Positions 15,801 through 25,000 of a DNA stretch of 29,652 bases are shown one piece after another. The notes under the pieces were generated by a model. That model worked only from the letters and a program-made list of their open reading frames with translations, had not been told where the DNA came from and searched no databases. Numbering within the stretch: position 1 is the stretch's first letter; each line of letters begins with the position of its first letter. Source of the stretch: CAZGSG01 sp964528095 (GTDB lineage Bacteria > Bacteroidota > Bacteroidia > Chitinophagales > Chitinophagaceae); the NCBI GenBank assembly GCA_964528095.1, contig CAZGSG010000027.1, positions 1-29,652 of the forward strand, given 5' to 3'. Made by a program: the position numbers and the translations under genes.

Positions 15801-18108
15801 CATATACACCGGTTCCGCATGCGGTTGATATACCATCGTTGGTGGCACCATATACTGAACCAGTAGTAGGAGTGCAAACAAGCCCCGACGTAAGGACAGC
15901 AGCGCTGGCGCAAGCGTTGTTGGATGGAGCAGGATCTGTTATACAAATATTAAATTGCCAGCCTGGTGTGGATGTGGTGGCCAGGTTATTATTGGAAGAT
16001 ATTCTTATATAATAGGTAGCCCCGATGGTAAGCCCAGGAGGGCCTGGGATCGTTGCGGTATTAAGTGTAAGTGATGTACCTGTACCTGTCACGCAACCTA
16101 ATGAGCTAAATGAACCACATGTGCCCCAAAGTAATTGTATAACGGCACCATTGCCGTTACCAGCGCCCGTAGCTCTCAGGTTAGTACCAATGCCACTTAG
16201 GGTAATAACAGGATTAAAGGTTTGTGCTACAAAACTATACCATACATCGGCTGATCCTGTATTACCCGCTCCGCAGGCCGGTACAAGGGCCGTAGCATCC
16301 GCATGTTTTAATGAACCCGCAGTATTGCTACACAGCGCCGCAGAGGTTAAGTTGATAGCATTTGTACAAATATCATTTGCTGGTAAAGGGTCTGTTACAC
16401 AAATATTAAACTGTGCATTGACACCACTTGCAGGAGCAGCGCCTGCCGTTGAAAACACGCGTATCCGGTAAGTAGTACCGATCACCAGGTTGGTTGGATT
16501 TAATGTAGTTACTCCTGCACTGGAAGTACCGCAAACAATAGAAGCACTACCGCAGGTTGTTATTAATTCTAATGCCGGCGAAATAAAATCACTGCCCACA
16601 TTGCTCATTGTAATAGTTGGGTTTGGTGTACTTGCCACAAAAGAATACCATACATCATAAATACCTGTTCCGCAGGTAGTAGAGGTGCCATCGTTTGTGG
16701 CGCCATACACTGTCCCCGTAGTATTGATACAGGTTGGATTAGTAGTTAAATTAATTGCCGAAGCGCATGCATTATTCGCAGGTGCGGGATCGGTTATGCA
16801 GATATTAAACCCCCAGCCTGTACCAGCTGTAGTGGCAGAATTGTTATTTGAAGATACCCGGATATAATAAGTAGTTCCTATGGTCAGACCCGGAGGGCCG
16901 GGAATAGTCGAGGTATTTAATGCAAGTGACGCACCGGTACCTGTCACACATCCTATTGAAGTAAGAGATCCGCATGACCCCGATAATAATTGTATCACTG
17001 CGCCATTTCCATTTCCCGGTGTTGTGCTTCTTAAAGTGGCCCCTATACTGCTTAATGTTATTGTTGGATTGACTGTTTGCGCTACAAAGCTATACCATAC
17101 ATCAGCTGATCCTGTATTGCCTGCTCCGCAGGCAGGAATACCTGACGTAGCGTCTGCATACTTTATCGTACCCGATGTATTGATACAGGTTAAAGCTGAA
17201 TTCAATGCTGTCGCATTTGTGCAAACATTATTGACAGGAGCCGGATCAGTAACGCAGATGTTGAATCCAGCATTCGCGAGGTCGAGCGGCGCGGTACCCC
17301 CGGTTGAAAATACACGGATACGATAAATGTTTCCGATTGTTAACCCGGTAGCGTTCATCGTAGTTACGCCGGCACTGGTGGTACCACATGCAAGGGAAGC
17401 AGTGCCACAACCTGCAATAAGTTGTAGTGCCGGAGAAACAAAATCGCTGCCGACATTATTTAATGTGATAGTTGGGTTAGGCGTTTGTGCCGTAAAGGAA
17501 TACCATACATCATAAATTCCTGTTCCACAGGTAGTGGAAGTTCCATCATTCGTAGATCCATATACCGTACCCGAAATATTAGTACAGGTAATATCGGAGT
17601 TAATAACTGTTGCTGAAGCACAGGCATTGTTAGCGGGAGCGGGATCAACTACACATACTGAGAAATTGCCCACGCTGTTATTAAATGAATAGACCCGGAT
17701 AAAATAGGTAAGTCCTATCGTAAGACCGGGTACTGCGCTTGAACCGCTCGTACTGCAGAATACGGAAACAGGCGTTCCGCAAGGATCTGTATACACCTGG
17801 AACCGGGCCTGTGTTAAAGTGCTTACTGTAATAGTCGGGCTGGTACTTTCAGCAACAAAACTATACCACATATCCCGTTGACTTCCTGCCAGGCAGGAAC
17901 CGGCTACAGCAGAATAGTTTGTGCCGGCCAGAATTGTACCGGCCGTATTGTTTCCCGTGCTGCTACAGGAAGGAGATGGATTAATAGGAATGGCACCGCT
18001 GCAATCATCGTTCACCTGCGCCAAAGAGAATCGCGATGTAAAAGCCAGTATAGAGAAAAGTAAAAAAAGGCGTTTAAAAAAACACGAAATGGTGATTTGG
18101 TTTTTCAT
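12832..18108 (-). CDS. Giant secreted multi-domain T9SS protein with seven N-terminal repeats
   Basis: This 1758-residue protein has a signal peptide (about 1-30, ending FSLAQ) and should be exported and then attached or released by the type IX system. Residues 32-1008 are seven beta-rich repeats that begin NDxCxxA, contain DVWYSFVA and end ICxTDPAP; they resemble the pre-peptidase C-terminal (PPC-like) fold. Residues about 1015-1200 (GGVVEKGDTLEIRMTI) form another beta domain. Residues 1203-1446 are a galactose-binding-like module with cysteine motif ICPNCGVD and the ending GGGGNDWVMDDISVATCLP. An Ig-like region follows (1447-1565), then a fibronectin-like module (LNWTTSKEDKK) and the sorting domain (VDTKAEAELLDMFGKVV to KVLKRNSP). 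No enzyme domain is visible, so it may be an adhesin or a glycan-binding surface protein. It is a tandem paralog of the 18337-21873 gene. Confidence 0.9.
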   Translation of the reverse strand: MKNQITISCFFKRLFLLFSILAFTSRFSLAQVNDDCSGAIPINPSPSCSSTGNNTAGTILAGTNYSAVAGSCLAGSQRDMWYSFVAESTSPTITVSTLTQARFQVYTDPCGTPVSVFCSTSGSSAVPGLTIGLTYFIRVYSFNNSVGNFSVCVVDPAPANNACASATVINSDITCTNISGTVYGSTNDGTSTTCGTGIYDVWYSFTAQTPNPTITLNNVGSDFVSPALQLIAGCGTASLACGTTSAGVTTMNATGLTIGNIYRIRVFSTGGTAPLDLANAGFNICVTDPAPVNNVCTNATALNSALTCINTSGTIKYADATSGIPACGAGNTGSADVWYSFVAQTVNPTITLSSIGATLRSTTPGNGNGAVIQLLSGSCGSLTSIGCVTGTGASLALNTSTIPGPPGLTIGTTYYIRVSSNNNSATTAGTGWGFNICITDPAPANNACASAINLTTNPTCINTTGTVYGATNDGTSTTCGTGIYDVWYSFVASTPNPTITMSNVGSDFISPALELITTCGSASIVCGTSSAGVTTLNPTNLVIGTTYRIRVFSTAGAAPASGVNAQFNICVTDPLPANDICTNAINLTSAALCSNTAGSLKHADATALVPACGAGNTGSADVWYSFVAQTFNPVITLSGIGTNLRATGAGNGNGAVIQLLWGTCGSFSSLGCVTGTGTSLTLNTATIPGPPGLTIGATYYIRISSNNNLATTSTPGWQFNICITDPAPSNNACASAAVLTSGLVCTPTTGSVYGATNDGISTACGTGVYDVWYSFVANYPDPTIRLNNIGLDFTSPALELMTTCGSASIMCGTAGPGTITMNPTGLIVGNTYRIRVFSTAGTAPTSGVNAGFEICITDPVLVNDACAASVLLTSSASCINTAGNLKYSNASILSDGVPPGCGDPNASDVWYRFVAQSSYPNIQLSNIGSSITNAAIGGGIRMQLLEGSCGSFSQIVCATGSYNTTSLTAGRTLVIGNTYYIRISTLNNVPGTPGAGNLWKFSICITDPLNTPTPRFGNSYVNISKRNSGGVVEKGDTLEIRMTIALPAGVVYYPRYVDNIPSNTQMLSSSNDSIRVITNEGLTYKSYTPLAGDDAATYIASPGAGEYNIRMNFGFGANMSAPEAPLNNSETDITGAKQMSSPSRPVGGGRLLFATSFRVKVTGDPGDIITLGAGKFLYRASPGDADQSVNTVPYQILVSNAMSLCANATGVNSAQEYGGTFGSGTTLNRPTPPAFLPTGYTYVSNVSPTQPVGDGSYAIVKNSSPRSGINRNASRKPNCVGLLPSADSCDNRMFDGHWFIDGDHSGTNDGVGNTPPSAIDPGGYMLMVNADYVASEVYRQDISGLCPNTYYEFSAWVRNICPNCGVDSIGTQTWRPGVNPNLTFILDNVDRYNTGEVDTLGGWIKKGFVFVTGPSQTSATFSIRNNGQGGGGNDWVMDDISVATCLPNMSYSPSLSPTVCEGNALTINDTIRSYFNNYRHHQWQRSTDNGLTWSDVGSLRDSIPHFNAALNSWEYITSYTIPPPNTNVSDSGNLYRVIVATSADNVSSPSCQVTDGISIINLFVIDCAPVLSTNLLSFNGSLMEDKTHLNWTTSKEDKKVKFNIERSADGFNFSIVSSVNGYNNSSTAVNSYSFIDPVSINNKAYYRIIMIDQDNKKKYSRVIQLSRTGSNITQLTNVINPFFQALEFDIHSPVDTKAEAELLDMFGKVVKKTGYLVHKGVNTLSIFDTGYLPAGAYVFRLKSNGIILSRKVLKRNSP
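12835..15066 (-). repeat. Duplicated C-terminal half, copy 1
   Basis: This segment (residues 1015-1758) is paralogous to 18340-20589. From residue 1401 to the end the two proteins align without a single gap (constant offset of 580 residues), and the DNA is still visibly similar. Confidence 0.85.
15085..17637 (-). repeat. Three two-domain (A-B) supra-repeats
   Basis: The array codes for residues 158-1008. Type A domains (134 residues each: 158-291, 444-577, 729-862) carry VYGxTNDG and CGTGxYDVWYSF. Type B domains (152, 151 and 146 residues: 292-443, 578-728, 863-1008) carry KxADA-type motifs, CGAGNTGSADVWYSF and the insertion IPGPPGLTIG. They alternate A-B-A-B-A-B, so the unit of about 855 bp is 16780-17637, 15925-16779 and 15085-15924. 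The third B domain is the most divergent. One extra domain (residues 32-157) precedes the array. Confidence 0.85.
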
Positions 18109-18280
18109 ACATGTGAACCCAGGGTATACTATTGGATATTACAAAGAAAAACCACTGAAAGGGAGTTTACAATAGCAAAACTTCTATTTAAACTAAGTGT
18201 TTTTACTGAATTTTATCAAATGCTTATACTTATAGTATTTATCCTGAATACGTGAAGTTGATAATTGAGTAACCAGGTTT

Positions 18281-18324
18281 AAAATAGCAAAGCCGTTCAG
18301 AGACCTGAACGGCTTTGTTATTTT
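18281..18324 (-). terminator. Long-stem terminator of the 1178-residue protein gene
   Basis: A 20-bp stem (left arm 18281-18300, right arm 18305-18324) with one G-U-type pair closes an AGAC loop. On the minus strand the right side of the hairpin ends in CTATTTT followed by AAAC. It lies 12 bases beyond the stop at 18337 and isolates this gene from its paralog downstream. The rest of the 18109-18336 gap shows no clear promoter. Confidence 0.8.
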
Positions 18325-18336
18325 AGAAGATATTTA

Positions 18337-21300
18337 TCAGAGGTTATTTTTCTTTAATACTTTTTTACTGATCACCTGTCCGTTACTGGTTATCCGGAAC
18401 ACATAGGCACCTGCGGGTAAATAGCCCGTATCAAAGATGCTTAGCGTATTCGTTCCTTTGTGAACCAGGTAGCTGGTCTTTTTAACCACTTTGCCAAACA
18501 TGTCAAGAATTTCGGCTTCTGCTTTGGTATCAGCAGGAGAAGTAATATCGAAATCGAGCGACTGGTTAAAAGGATTGATCACATTTACAAATCCAAAACT
18601 AATTGCGACCTGTTTGTTTAGTTGTATAACCCTTGTGTATTTCTTTTTTACATCCTGATCTACCATTACAACACGGTAGTATACTTTGCCACTCACATTC
18701 ACCGGATCGGTAAATGAATAATAATTGGATGTATTTCCTGAATTATTATGACCATTGACAGTACCCGCAACAACAAAGTTGCTGCCATCCGTACTTCGTT
18801 CAATCAGAAATTTCACATTCTTATCTTCCCGCGAGGTTGTCCAGTTGAGCACAGCCTTATCATCAACCAATGTGGCGTTGAAGGTCAGGAGATTGGTTGT
18901 AAGAACGGGTGTACAATCAATTACGGCCAGATTGATAATACTGACCCCGTCTGTGACCTGGCATGCAGTATTTCCAACGTTAGTTGAAGTAGTAGCAACA
19001 ATAACACGATATAAATCTCCGCTATCGCTTACCGTCGTGTTGGAAGGAGAAATAGTATAAGATGTAACATATTCCCAGCTGTTCTGTGCTACATTAAATA
19101 CAGGTGTACTATCTCTTAATGTGCTGACGTTATTCCACGTAAATCCATTATCAGTACTTCTTTGCCACTGGTGGTGACGATAGTTGTTAAAATAGGAACG
19201 GATCGTATCATTTATCGTTAATGCGCTTCCCTGGCAGGTTGTAGGACTGAGCGAAGGGGAGTATCTCATATTAGGAAGACAGGTAGCCACAGAGATATCA
19301 TCCATCACCCAGTCATTACCTCCTCCGCCCTGGGAGTTATTACGGATAGAAAAAGTAGCCTGGGTTTGAGAAGACCCTGTTACGAATACAAAACCTTTTT
19401 TAATCCAGCCATTGTTATAGTCGACATAACTAATCTCACCTGTGTTGTAACGATCCAGCCCATCCATAGCGAAAGTAAGATTTGGCAATACCCCTGGCTG
19501 TCTTGTGGGGGTATAATTTGAACCCGTTAAATAATCCACTCCACAAGTAGGGCAAATATTTCTGAACCAGGCAGAAAATTCGTAATAGGTATTAGGGCAA
19601 AGATTGGTAATAGTTTGACGATATGTTTCTGAAGCCACAAAATCCGCATTTACCATCAACATATATCCACCGGGATCGCCTTCTGCACGAGGGATATTAC
19701 CCGCTGCGTTATTGGTACCTGTATGATCGCCGTCAACATCCCAGTGCCCTCCATGCATGCGTTGCGCACAGGCATCGTTGGATGAAGCAATGTTCGGACA
19801 TGTGGGGGTCCGGTCTGCAAGCCTGTTGGTACCACTTCGTGGGCTGATGTTTTTTACTATACTATATTGCCCGTCACCTAAACCTTGAATGGAACTCGTG
19901 TTGATAAAGGTATAACCAGGAATTGGAGAGGTAAGATCTGTCGGACGGTTAAGCGTACTTCCCGAACCAAATGTTCCGCCATATTCCTGTGACATATTCA
20001 CACCTGTTGCATTTACACAAAGACTCATTGGTTGTGAAATAAGAATTTGGTAAGGGGTTCCGGTAAGAGTGATATCTGGACCTGCATCCGAGGTTCTGTA
20101 AATGAATTTACCCTGGCCCAATGTAATCGTGTTTCCTACCACACCAGTGACCGTTACCCTGAATGCAGTTGCAAAGAGTGAACTGGTTGTGCCGGATTTA
20201 GGCACATCCCCTCCAACCAGCACACCAGTAGCAGATGTAGTTTCTGTGGTTGTATTATTGGGAGGAATACCTGCGGCAGCTCCGCTAAAACGCAGATTCA
20301 TCCGTATCTGGTAGTTGCCAGCGCCAGGATTCGCAATATAATTAGCAGCATCGTCACCGGTTGCTAATGTTAAATTTTGAACAGCCACGCCTTCATTGGA
20401 TATTACTCTTAAGCGATCGCCGGCACCGTTATTAATTTGCGTATTTGTTGGCACACTATCCAGGTATCTCATGCGATAAAGAGTACCGTTATTATGACTT
20501 ATGGTCATCCGTATTTCGAGTACATCGCCTGGTTCTACTACACCACCTGTTGTTTTTTTAGTAATATTCACATAACTGTTACCAAATTTGATAGGCATAT
20601 TTGGGGAAGCTACACATATCCTAAAATAACCATCATCAACGGGAGCGGCCAATCCGCTGTTTGAATACACTCTTATATAATAGGTGTTACCTACTACCAA
20701 TGTTGGTGAGATAGATGTAGTACCACAGCCTATCGAAGTAAGTGCTCCACAGTTTCCGGAGAAAAGCTGAAGAGCCCTGCCTGTAAAATTATTTGTTGCA
20801 AGCGGACTAGAAGAAAGAGTGATTACCGGGTTAGTGACGGTAGCTACAAATTTATACCATACATCGTATGATACAGGTCCGGTGCAAGGTGCAAACGGAA
20901 CTGCAGAAGCAGTAGCGCCCATCATTGTTCCTGTAAGATCAGAACAGGTAGCATTGTTCTGTAAAGTAATCGCCCCGCTGCATTCATCATTAGGTGGAGT
21001 GCTTGTATTGGCCGGATGTGTCACACATATAGTAAAGCCCGCATTGGTTGGAGAGGTAGGAGCTGTTCCTGTTGAATAGATCCTGACAAAATAAGTAGTA
21101 CCCGGGGTCAGGCCGGTTACATTCATTGTAGTTGTACCACAGGCAAACGTAACGGGTGTACCACAGCTGGCGATCAGTTGTAGTCCGGGGTTAGTAAATT
21201 CAGAACCCAGGGAACCTAAAGTGACAGTGGCGTCTATTGCTTTTGCAACAAAACTGTACCATATATCATAGGTAGGGGTAGTTCCGCAGCCGGTAATAGC

Positions 21301-21873
21301 AGTGGCAGAAGCCGTCGAAGCATACATATTACCTGCGGTAGTTACACAGTTAAGATTGGACGTGATAGGCGTAGGAGTACCCGAGCAGTTATCATTTGCG
21401 GGTGCGGGGTCTACTATACAGATATTAAAGGTGCCTGTGGTATTGTTATTTGAAAAAATTCGTATAATATAAGTAGTTCCGACAGTAAGTCCTGAGGCTA
21501 AGAGGGTATTACTACTGGTATTGCACTGAAGACTGGAAAGAGATCCCCAAGATCCTGAGAAAAGCTGAATACTTCGCTGGGCAGGAGCGGAAGACAGCGT
21601 TATAGTTGGGTTTGGTGTTTTGGCTACAAATCTGTACCACACGTCATTCCTGTTTCCTGCGGGCGTTCCTCCGCCACATGCGCCTGTAAAAGTTACATAA
21701 GTAGATCCAGTCAGAGTACCCGAAGTATTAATACATGTGGTAGAAGAAACCAATAGGGTTGGTGTTGTTCCATCATTACTTTGAGCAATAGAACAAATAG
21801 GAAAAAGCAAAAATGCAAACAATCGAAATGCATTTTTCCAACGAGTTTTAGTCGGATAAGGGTGGCTGTTCAT
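18337..21873 (-). CDS. Large secreted multi-domain T9SS protein, paralog of the 1758-residue protein
   Basis: This 1178-residue protein has a signal peptide with a long basic N-region (ending PICSIAQ, about residue 31) and three N-terminal PPC-like repeats (about 31-158, 159-295 and 296-424), each with DVWYRF/DIWYSF/DVWYKF and a closing IC-V-xP motif. After residue 429 it follows the same plan as its neighbour: GGVVEPGDVLEIRMTI domain, galactose-binding-like module (ICPTCGVD, GGGGNDWVMDDISVATCLP), Ig-like region, fibronectin-like module (LNWTTSREDKNVKF) and T9SS sorting domain (ADTKAEAEILDMFGKVV to KVLKKNNL). No catalytic residues are recognised. It is probably a surface adhesin or matrix protein. 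It has its own promoter match (21912-21943) and terminator (18281-18324), so it is expressed separately from its paralog. Confidence 0.9.
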   Translation of the reverse strand: MNSHPYPTKTRWKNAFRLFAFLLFPICSIAQSNDGTTPTLLVSSTTCINTSGTLTGSTYVTFTGACGGGTPAGNRNDVWYRFVAKTPNPTITLSSAPAQRSIQLFSGSWGSLSSLQCNTSSNTLLASGLTVGTTYIIRIFSNNNTTGTFNICIVDPAPANDNCSGTPTPITSNLNCVTTAGNMYASTASATAITGCGTTPTYDIWYSFVAKAIDATVTLGSLGSEFTNPGLQLIASCGTPVTFACGTTTMNVTGLTPGTTYFVRIYSTGTAPTSPTNAGFTICVTHPANTSTPPNDECSGAITLQNNATCSDLTGTMMGATASAVPFAPCTGPVSYDVWYKFVATVTNPVITLSSSPLATNNFTGRALQLFSGNCGALTSIGCGTTSISPTLVVGNTYYIRVYSNSGLAAPVDDGYFRICVASPNMPIKFGNSYVNITKKTTGGVVEPGDVLEIRMTISHNNGTLYRMRYLDSVPTNTQINNGAGDRLRVISNEGVAVQNLTLATGDDAANYIANPGAGNYQIRMNLRFSGAAAGIPPNNTTTETTSATGVLVGGDVPKSGTTSSLFATAFRVTVTGVVGNTITLGQGKFIYRTSDAGPDITLTGTPYQILISQPMSLCVNATGVNMSQEYGGTFGSGSTLNRPTDLTSPIPGYTFINTSSIQGLGDGQYSIVKNISPRSGTNRLADRTPTCPNIASSNDACAQRMHGGHWDVDGDHTGTNNAAGNIPRAEGDPGGYMLMVNADFVASETYRQTITNLCPNTYYEFSAWFRNICPTCGVDYLTGSNYTPTRQPGVLPNLTFAMDGLDRYNTGEISYVDYNNGWIKKGFVFVTGSSQTQATFSIRNNSQGGGGNDWVMDDISVATCLPNMRYSPSLSPTTCQGSALTINDTIRSYFNNYRHHQWQRSTDNGFTWNNVSTLRDSTPVFNVAQNSWEYVTSYTISPSNTTVSDSGDLYRVIVATTSTNVGNTACQVTDGVSIINLAVIDCTPVLTTNLLTFNATLVDDKAVLNWTTSREDKNVKFLIERSTDGSNFVVAGTVNGHNNSGNTSNYYSFTDPVNVSGKVYYRVVMVDQDVKKKYTRVIQLNKQVAISFGFVNVINPFNQSLDFDITSPADTKAEAEILDMFGKVVKKTSYLVHKGTNTLSIFDTGYLPAGAYVFRITSNGQVISKKVLKKNNL
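18340..20589 (-). repeat. Duplicated C-terminal half, copy 2
   Basis: This segment (residues 429-1178) is the mate of 12835-15066, in the same orientation and about 5.5 kb away. Small indels occur in the first half; the last 358 residues are ungapped relative to the other copy. Confidence 0.85.
20602..21783 (-). repeat. Three PPC-like domain repeats
   Basis: The array codes for residues 31-424, three domains of roughly 130 residues. They are more divergent from each other than the A and B domains of the neighbouring gene and do not show its A-B alternation, although the middle one (TYDIWYSF, NAGFTICVT) resembles type A. Confidence 0.7.
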
Positions 21874-21911
21874 AAGTGGATACTATTAGTTATTCAAGAT
21901 ATTGGTGGCAA

Positions 21912-21943
21912 CAAATTTAATAATTATATGTATTTGTCTGCAA
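21912..21943 (-). promoter_or_regulatory. Bacteroidota-type promoter of the 1178-residue protein gene
   Basis: On the minus strand TAAATTTG (21919 down to 21912) matches TAnnTTTG, with TTG at 21943-21941 placed 21 bases upstream. The leader would be about 33 bases. The divergent gene at 22056 has only a near match (TATATTTTG, one base too long). Confidence 0.6.
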
Positions 21944-22055
21944 TAGCAAAAGAACGATAAGGGCCTAAGTGTTTCTACTAACAAAAGATAGGGGTCTCTA
22001 CTCTTAGAAATATTAAAATCGCTTTATATTTTGCAGTCCTAAAATCCACCATTCG

Positions 22056-25000
22056 ATGTTAAAACCACTACTCATTGCATTCTTGAGTTTCGTTTCAATT
22101 CATGTATACGCTCAACCTGCCAATAATGCATGGAATGCATCCAATCCACTTATAACTGTCGGCTCGCTAAACAGCAACCCCGTTACCGGTACAGTTGCCG
22201 ACGCTACCAATGACGGGACATCTACGGCCTGCTCGGGTGCGATCAGGTATGATGTCTGGTACCAGTTCGTAGCGCCTTCCAATAATGTGACGATCTCATT
22301 GACCAGCCTCGGTGCCAATTTCACCAACCCGGGATTACAGGTTACCACTAACCGTACAACCGGTGCTTTTGGTTGCGGCACAACAACACTGAGCCCATCC
22401 GGTCTTACGATCGGAACTACCTATTATGTACGTGTGTTTTCTACCTCTGCAACCACACCAACCACAAATGCCGGTTTTACTATCACCATCAATAATAATA
22501 ATCAGATTGCCGATGCAAGAACAATCGTACCTGCAACATCCTGTACATATATAGATAACCAAACTCTTTATCAGGCTACGGAGACGAGCGGCCTTACAGG
22601 TGTGTACGGATCATCTTATGATGTATGGTATAAGTTCACTGCACCAGTTGGCATTAATACCGTGCTGATCAATCTTAATATACCCAATAGCATCGGGACA
22701 ACCGGTACTACTTATATCGAAGGATATAATGCAGCAACCGAAGCCGCTGTTTCCAATGCTACTTTACTGGGATCTGCAAGTGGTGGCTCCGGACTTACGC
22801 TTGCTGAGCTTACACCCGGTAACACTTACCTGTTCAGAGTTTATACGGTCAATAATCCCAATACGAGTAACGCCAATAATTGGCGGTATGGCATCTGCAT
22901 ATCTTATGCAACCGCGCCGTCAAATGATAACTGTAGTGGCGCTACGTCGCTGACAGTAGGAACGATCAATACCAATGGACGTTTATCCAACGCTACTGCC
23001 AGTACGGGAATACCGATGGGTACTGCGACCGGCGCGCCGGATGATGATGTATGGTATAGTTTTAATGCAACCAGTTCCGTTATAAATATTGCGGTCAACC
23101 CTGGCTCCACGATGGGTGCTGACCTGCCGATGATCCAGCTTTTTTCCGGTACATGCGCAGGCGGGCTAACTCCGGTTACTTTCGGCTATGGTTCACTGGG
23201 TGCAACTGGCCTTACCGTAGGACAAACCTATTTTGCAAGAGTGTATACTTATGCAACTACTAGCGCAGCACCACTGGGCGGTGTAGGCAATGGCGCTACG
23301 TTTAGTATTGCCGTTACTACTCCAACCACTTCTATTGTTGGCTCCGGCAGAATGAAGGAAGTGTTTCAGCAAACAATTCTTTCCATTCCAGATATGTTAA
23401 ATGATCCCTGGGAAGTTACTTATGGCCCCGATGGTTATTTATGGATCACCGAAGCGAAAGGATACAGAGTATACAGAATGAACCCTGCCACGGGTGCCAG
23501 AACAACGATACTTGATATAAGCGAGGGTAGTAATTTCTTTACAACTGCTGGCGACAAAGAGTTCAATGTACAATTCAATCATACTTCACTGGGTGCGCAG
23601 GGCGGTCTCGCAGGTCTGGCATTGCATCCCAAATTGCTTGATCCCACCGATCCGCATAACTATGTATATGTTTCATATATCCGTTCTTACAACTCCACTG
23701 CAGTTAATAACGAAGGTGTATTTTTTACCAATAGTGTTATAAGACTGGAGTACAACCCAACTACCGGTAGACTGCAATCTCCGGAGGTTATATGTAACAC
23801 ACTGCCAGGCAGCAGTGACCACAATTCACAAAGAATGATTGTTGCTCCGGTAAACGATACAAGTTTCCTGTTCTATGCGGCGGGTGATATGGGTGCGGGT
23901 CAGTTTGGTAACCAATGGCGCCCGCAAAATGCACAGAACACATCTGTATATGAAGGAAAAATATTACGCTTTATGCTTGAGCCAAAAGCAGGAGACTCCG
24001 ATCCTATAACGAAGTGGATACCTGGAAACAACCCTTATGGCAACGCGGTATGGGCATTTGGTATCAGAAATAACCAGGGTTTTGCATATGATACTGCTAC
24101 AGGAATACTGTATGGTTCATCTCACGGGCCCTGCAGCGATGATGAGATCAATATCATTGAAAGAGATAAAAATTATGGGCACCCGTTAGTGATCGGATAT
24201 ACGGATGGAAATTATAATGGCTCCAGCGCAGGTCATCGCCTGGGTTCAACCGATCCGACTATAGTTAATGAAGCGCAGAATGCAACCAATCTTGGTGCGA
24301 GATATAAAGGACCTCTTTTTTCAGCTTATGCAAGCACCCAAGCGCAGATCAACGCAATATGGTCAAACCCTGATCAGAGCAATGGCGCATGGCCATCTGA
24401 AGGCTGGTCAGGTCTTGACTTTTATACCAATACGGTCATCCCCGGATGGAAAAATTCTCTCTTAGCCACTTCATTGAAGTGGGGCCGGATCTTAAGGCTA
24501 AAAACAAAGGACAACGGAACGGCCATCGCTGCCACTGAAAACAAAGACACAATCAGTTACTTTGGAAGTATCAACAGGTTCCGCGATATTGCCTTTGCAC
24601 CAAACGGAAAAGACTTTTATGTGGTAATGGATAAATCAACCAGCACTTCAGGACCAAGTGCCGCCAATCCTATTGTTCCAGCATGCCGTGGTTGTGTGCA
24701 GAAATATACTTTCCTTGGTTATAATAGTGATGGTTCAGGCAAGAGCACTATTCCAACTTCTATTGATATCACTCCGGGCGCACCTAATGCATGTACTGAT
24801 GGAACGACTATCACCATTAGCGGAGCGAATAATAATCTCTGGGTGCCTATTACAGGCCCCGATGGTAATATCCTTGCGGAAATTAATGCGAGAGGCCAGA
24901 ATCTGGGAACTATAACATCCTCTTTCTACAGAAATACAGGAGCTATCAGACAGAGATCAGGGAATAAATACCTGGATCGCAATATTACCATCAATGTGTC

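Noticed and set aside
16025..17326. Recurrent plus-strand ORFs of 148 residues at 16025-16471 and 16880-17326
   Set aside because: They are antisense shadows of the repeated domains of the 1758-residue protein; their similarity to each other follows from the sense repeats.
15085..17637. CRISPR or non-coding tandem repeat array
   Set aside because: The period is about 855 bp, frame is kept throughout, and the repeats encode clear protein domains.
22026..22035. Promoter -7 box for the sugar dehydrogenase-like gene in TATATTTTG
   Set aside because: The spacing is one base off TAnnTTTG and no -33 element is apparent.
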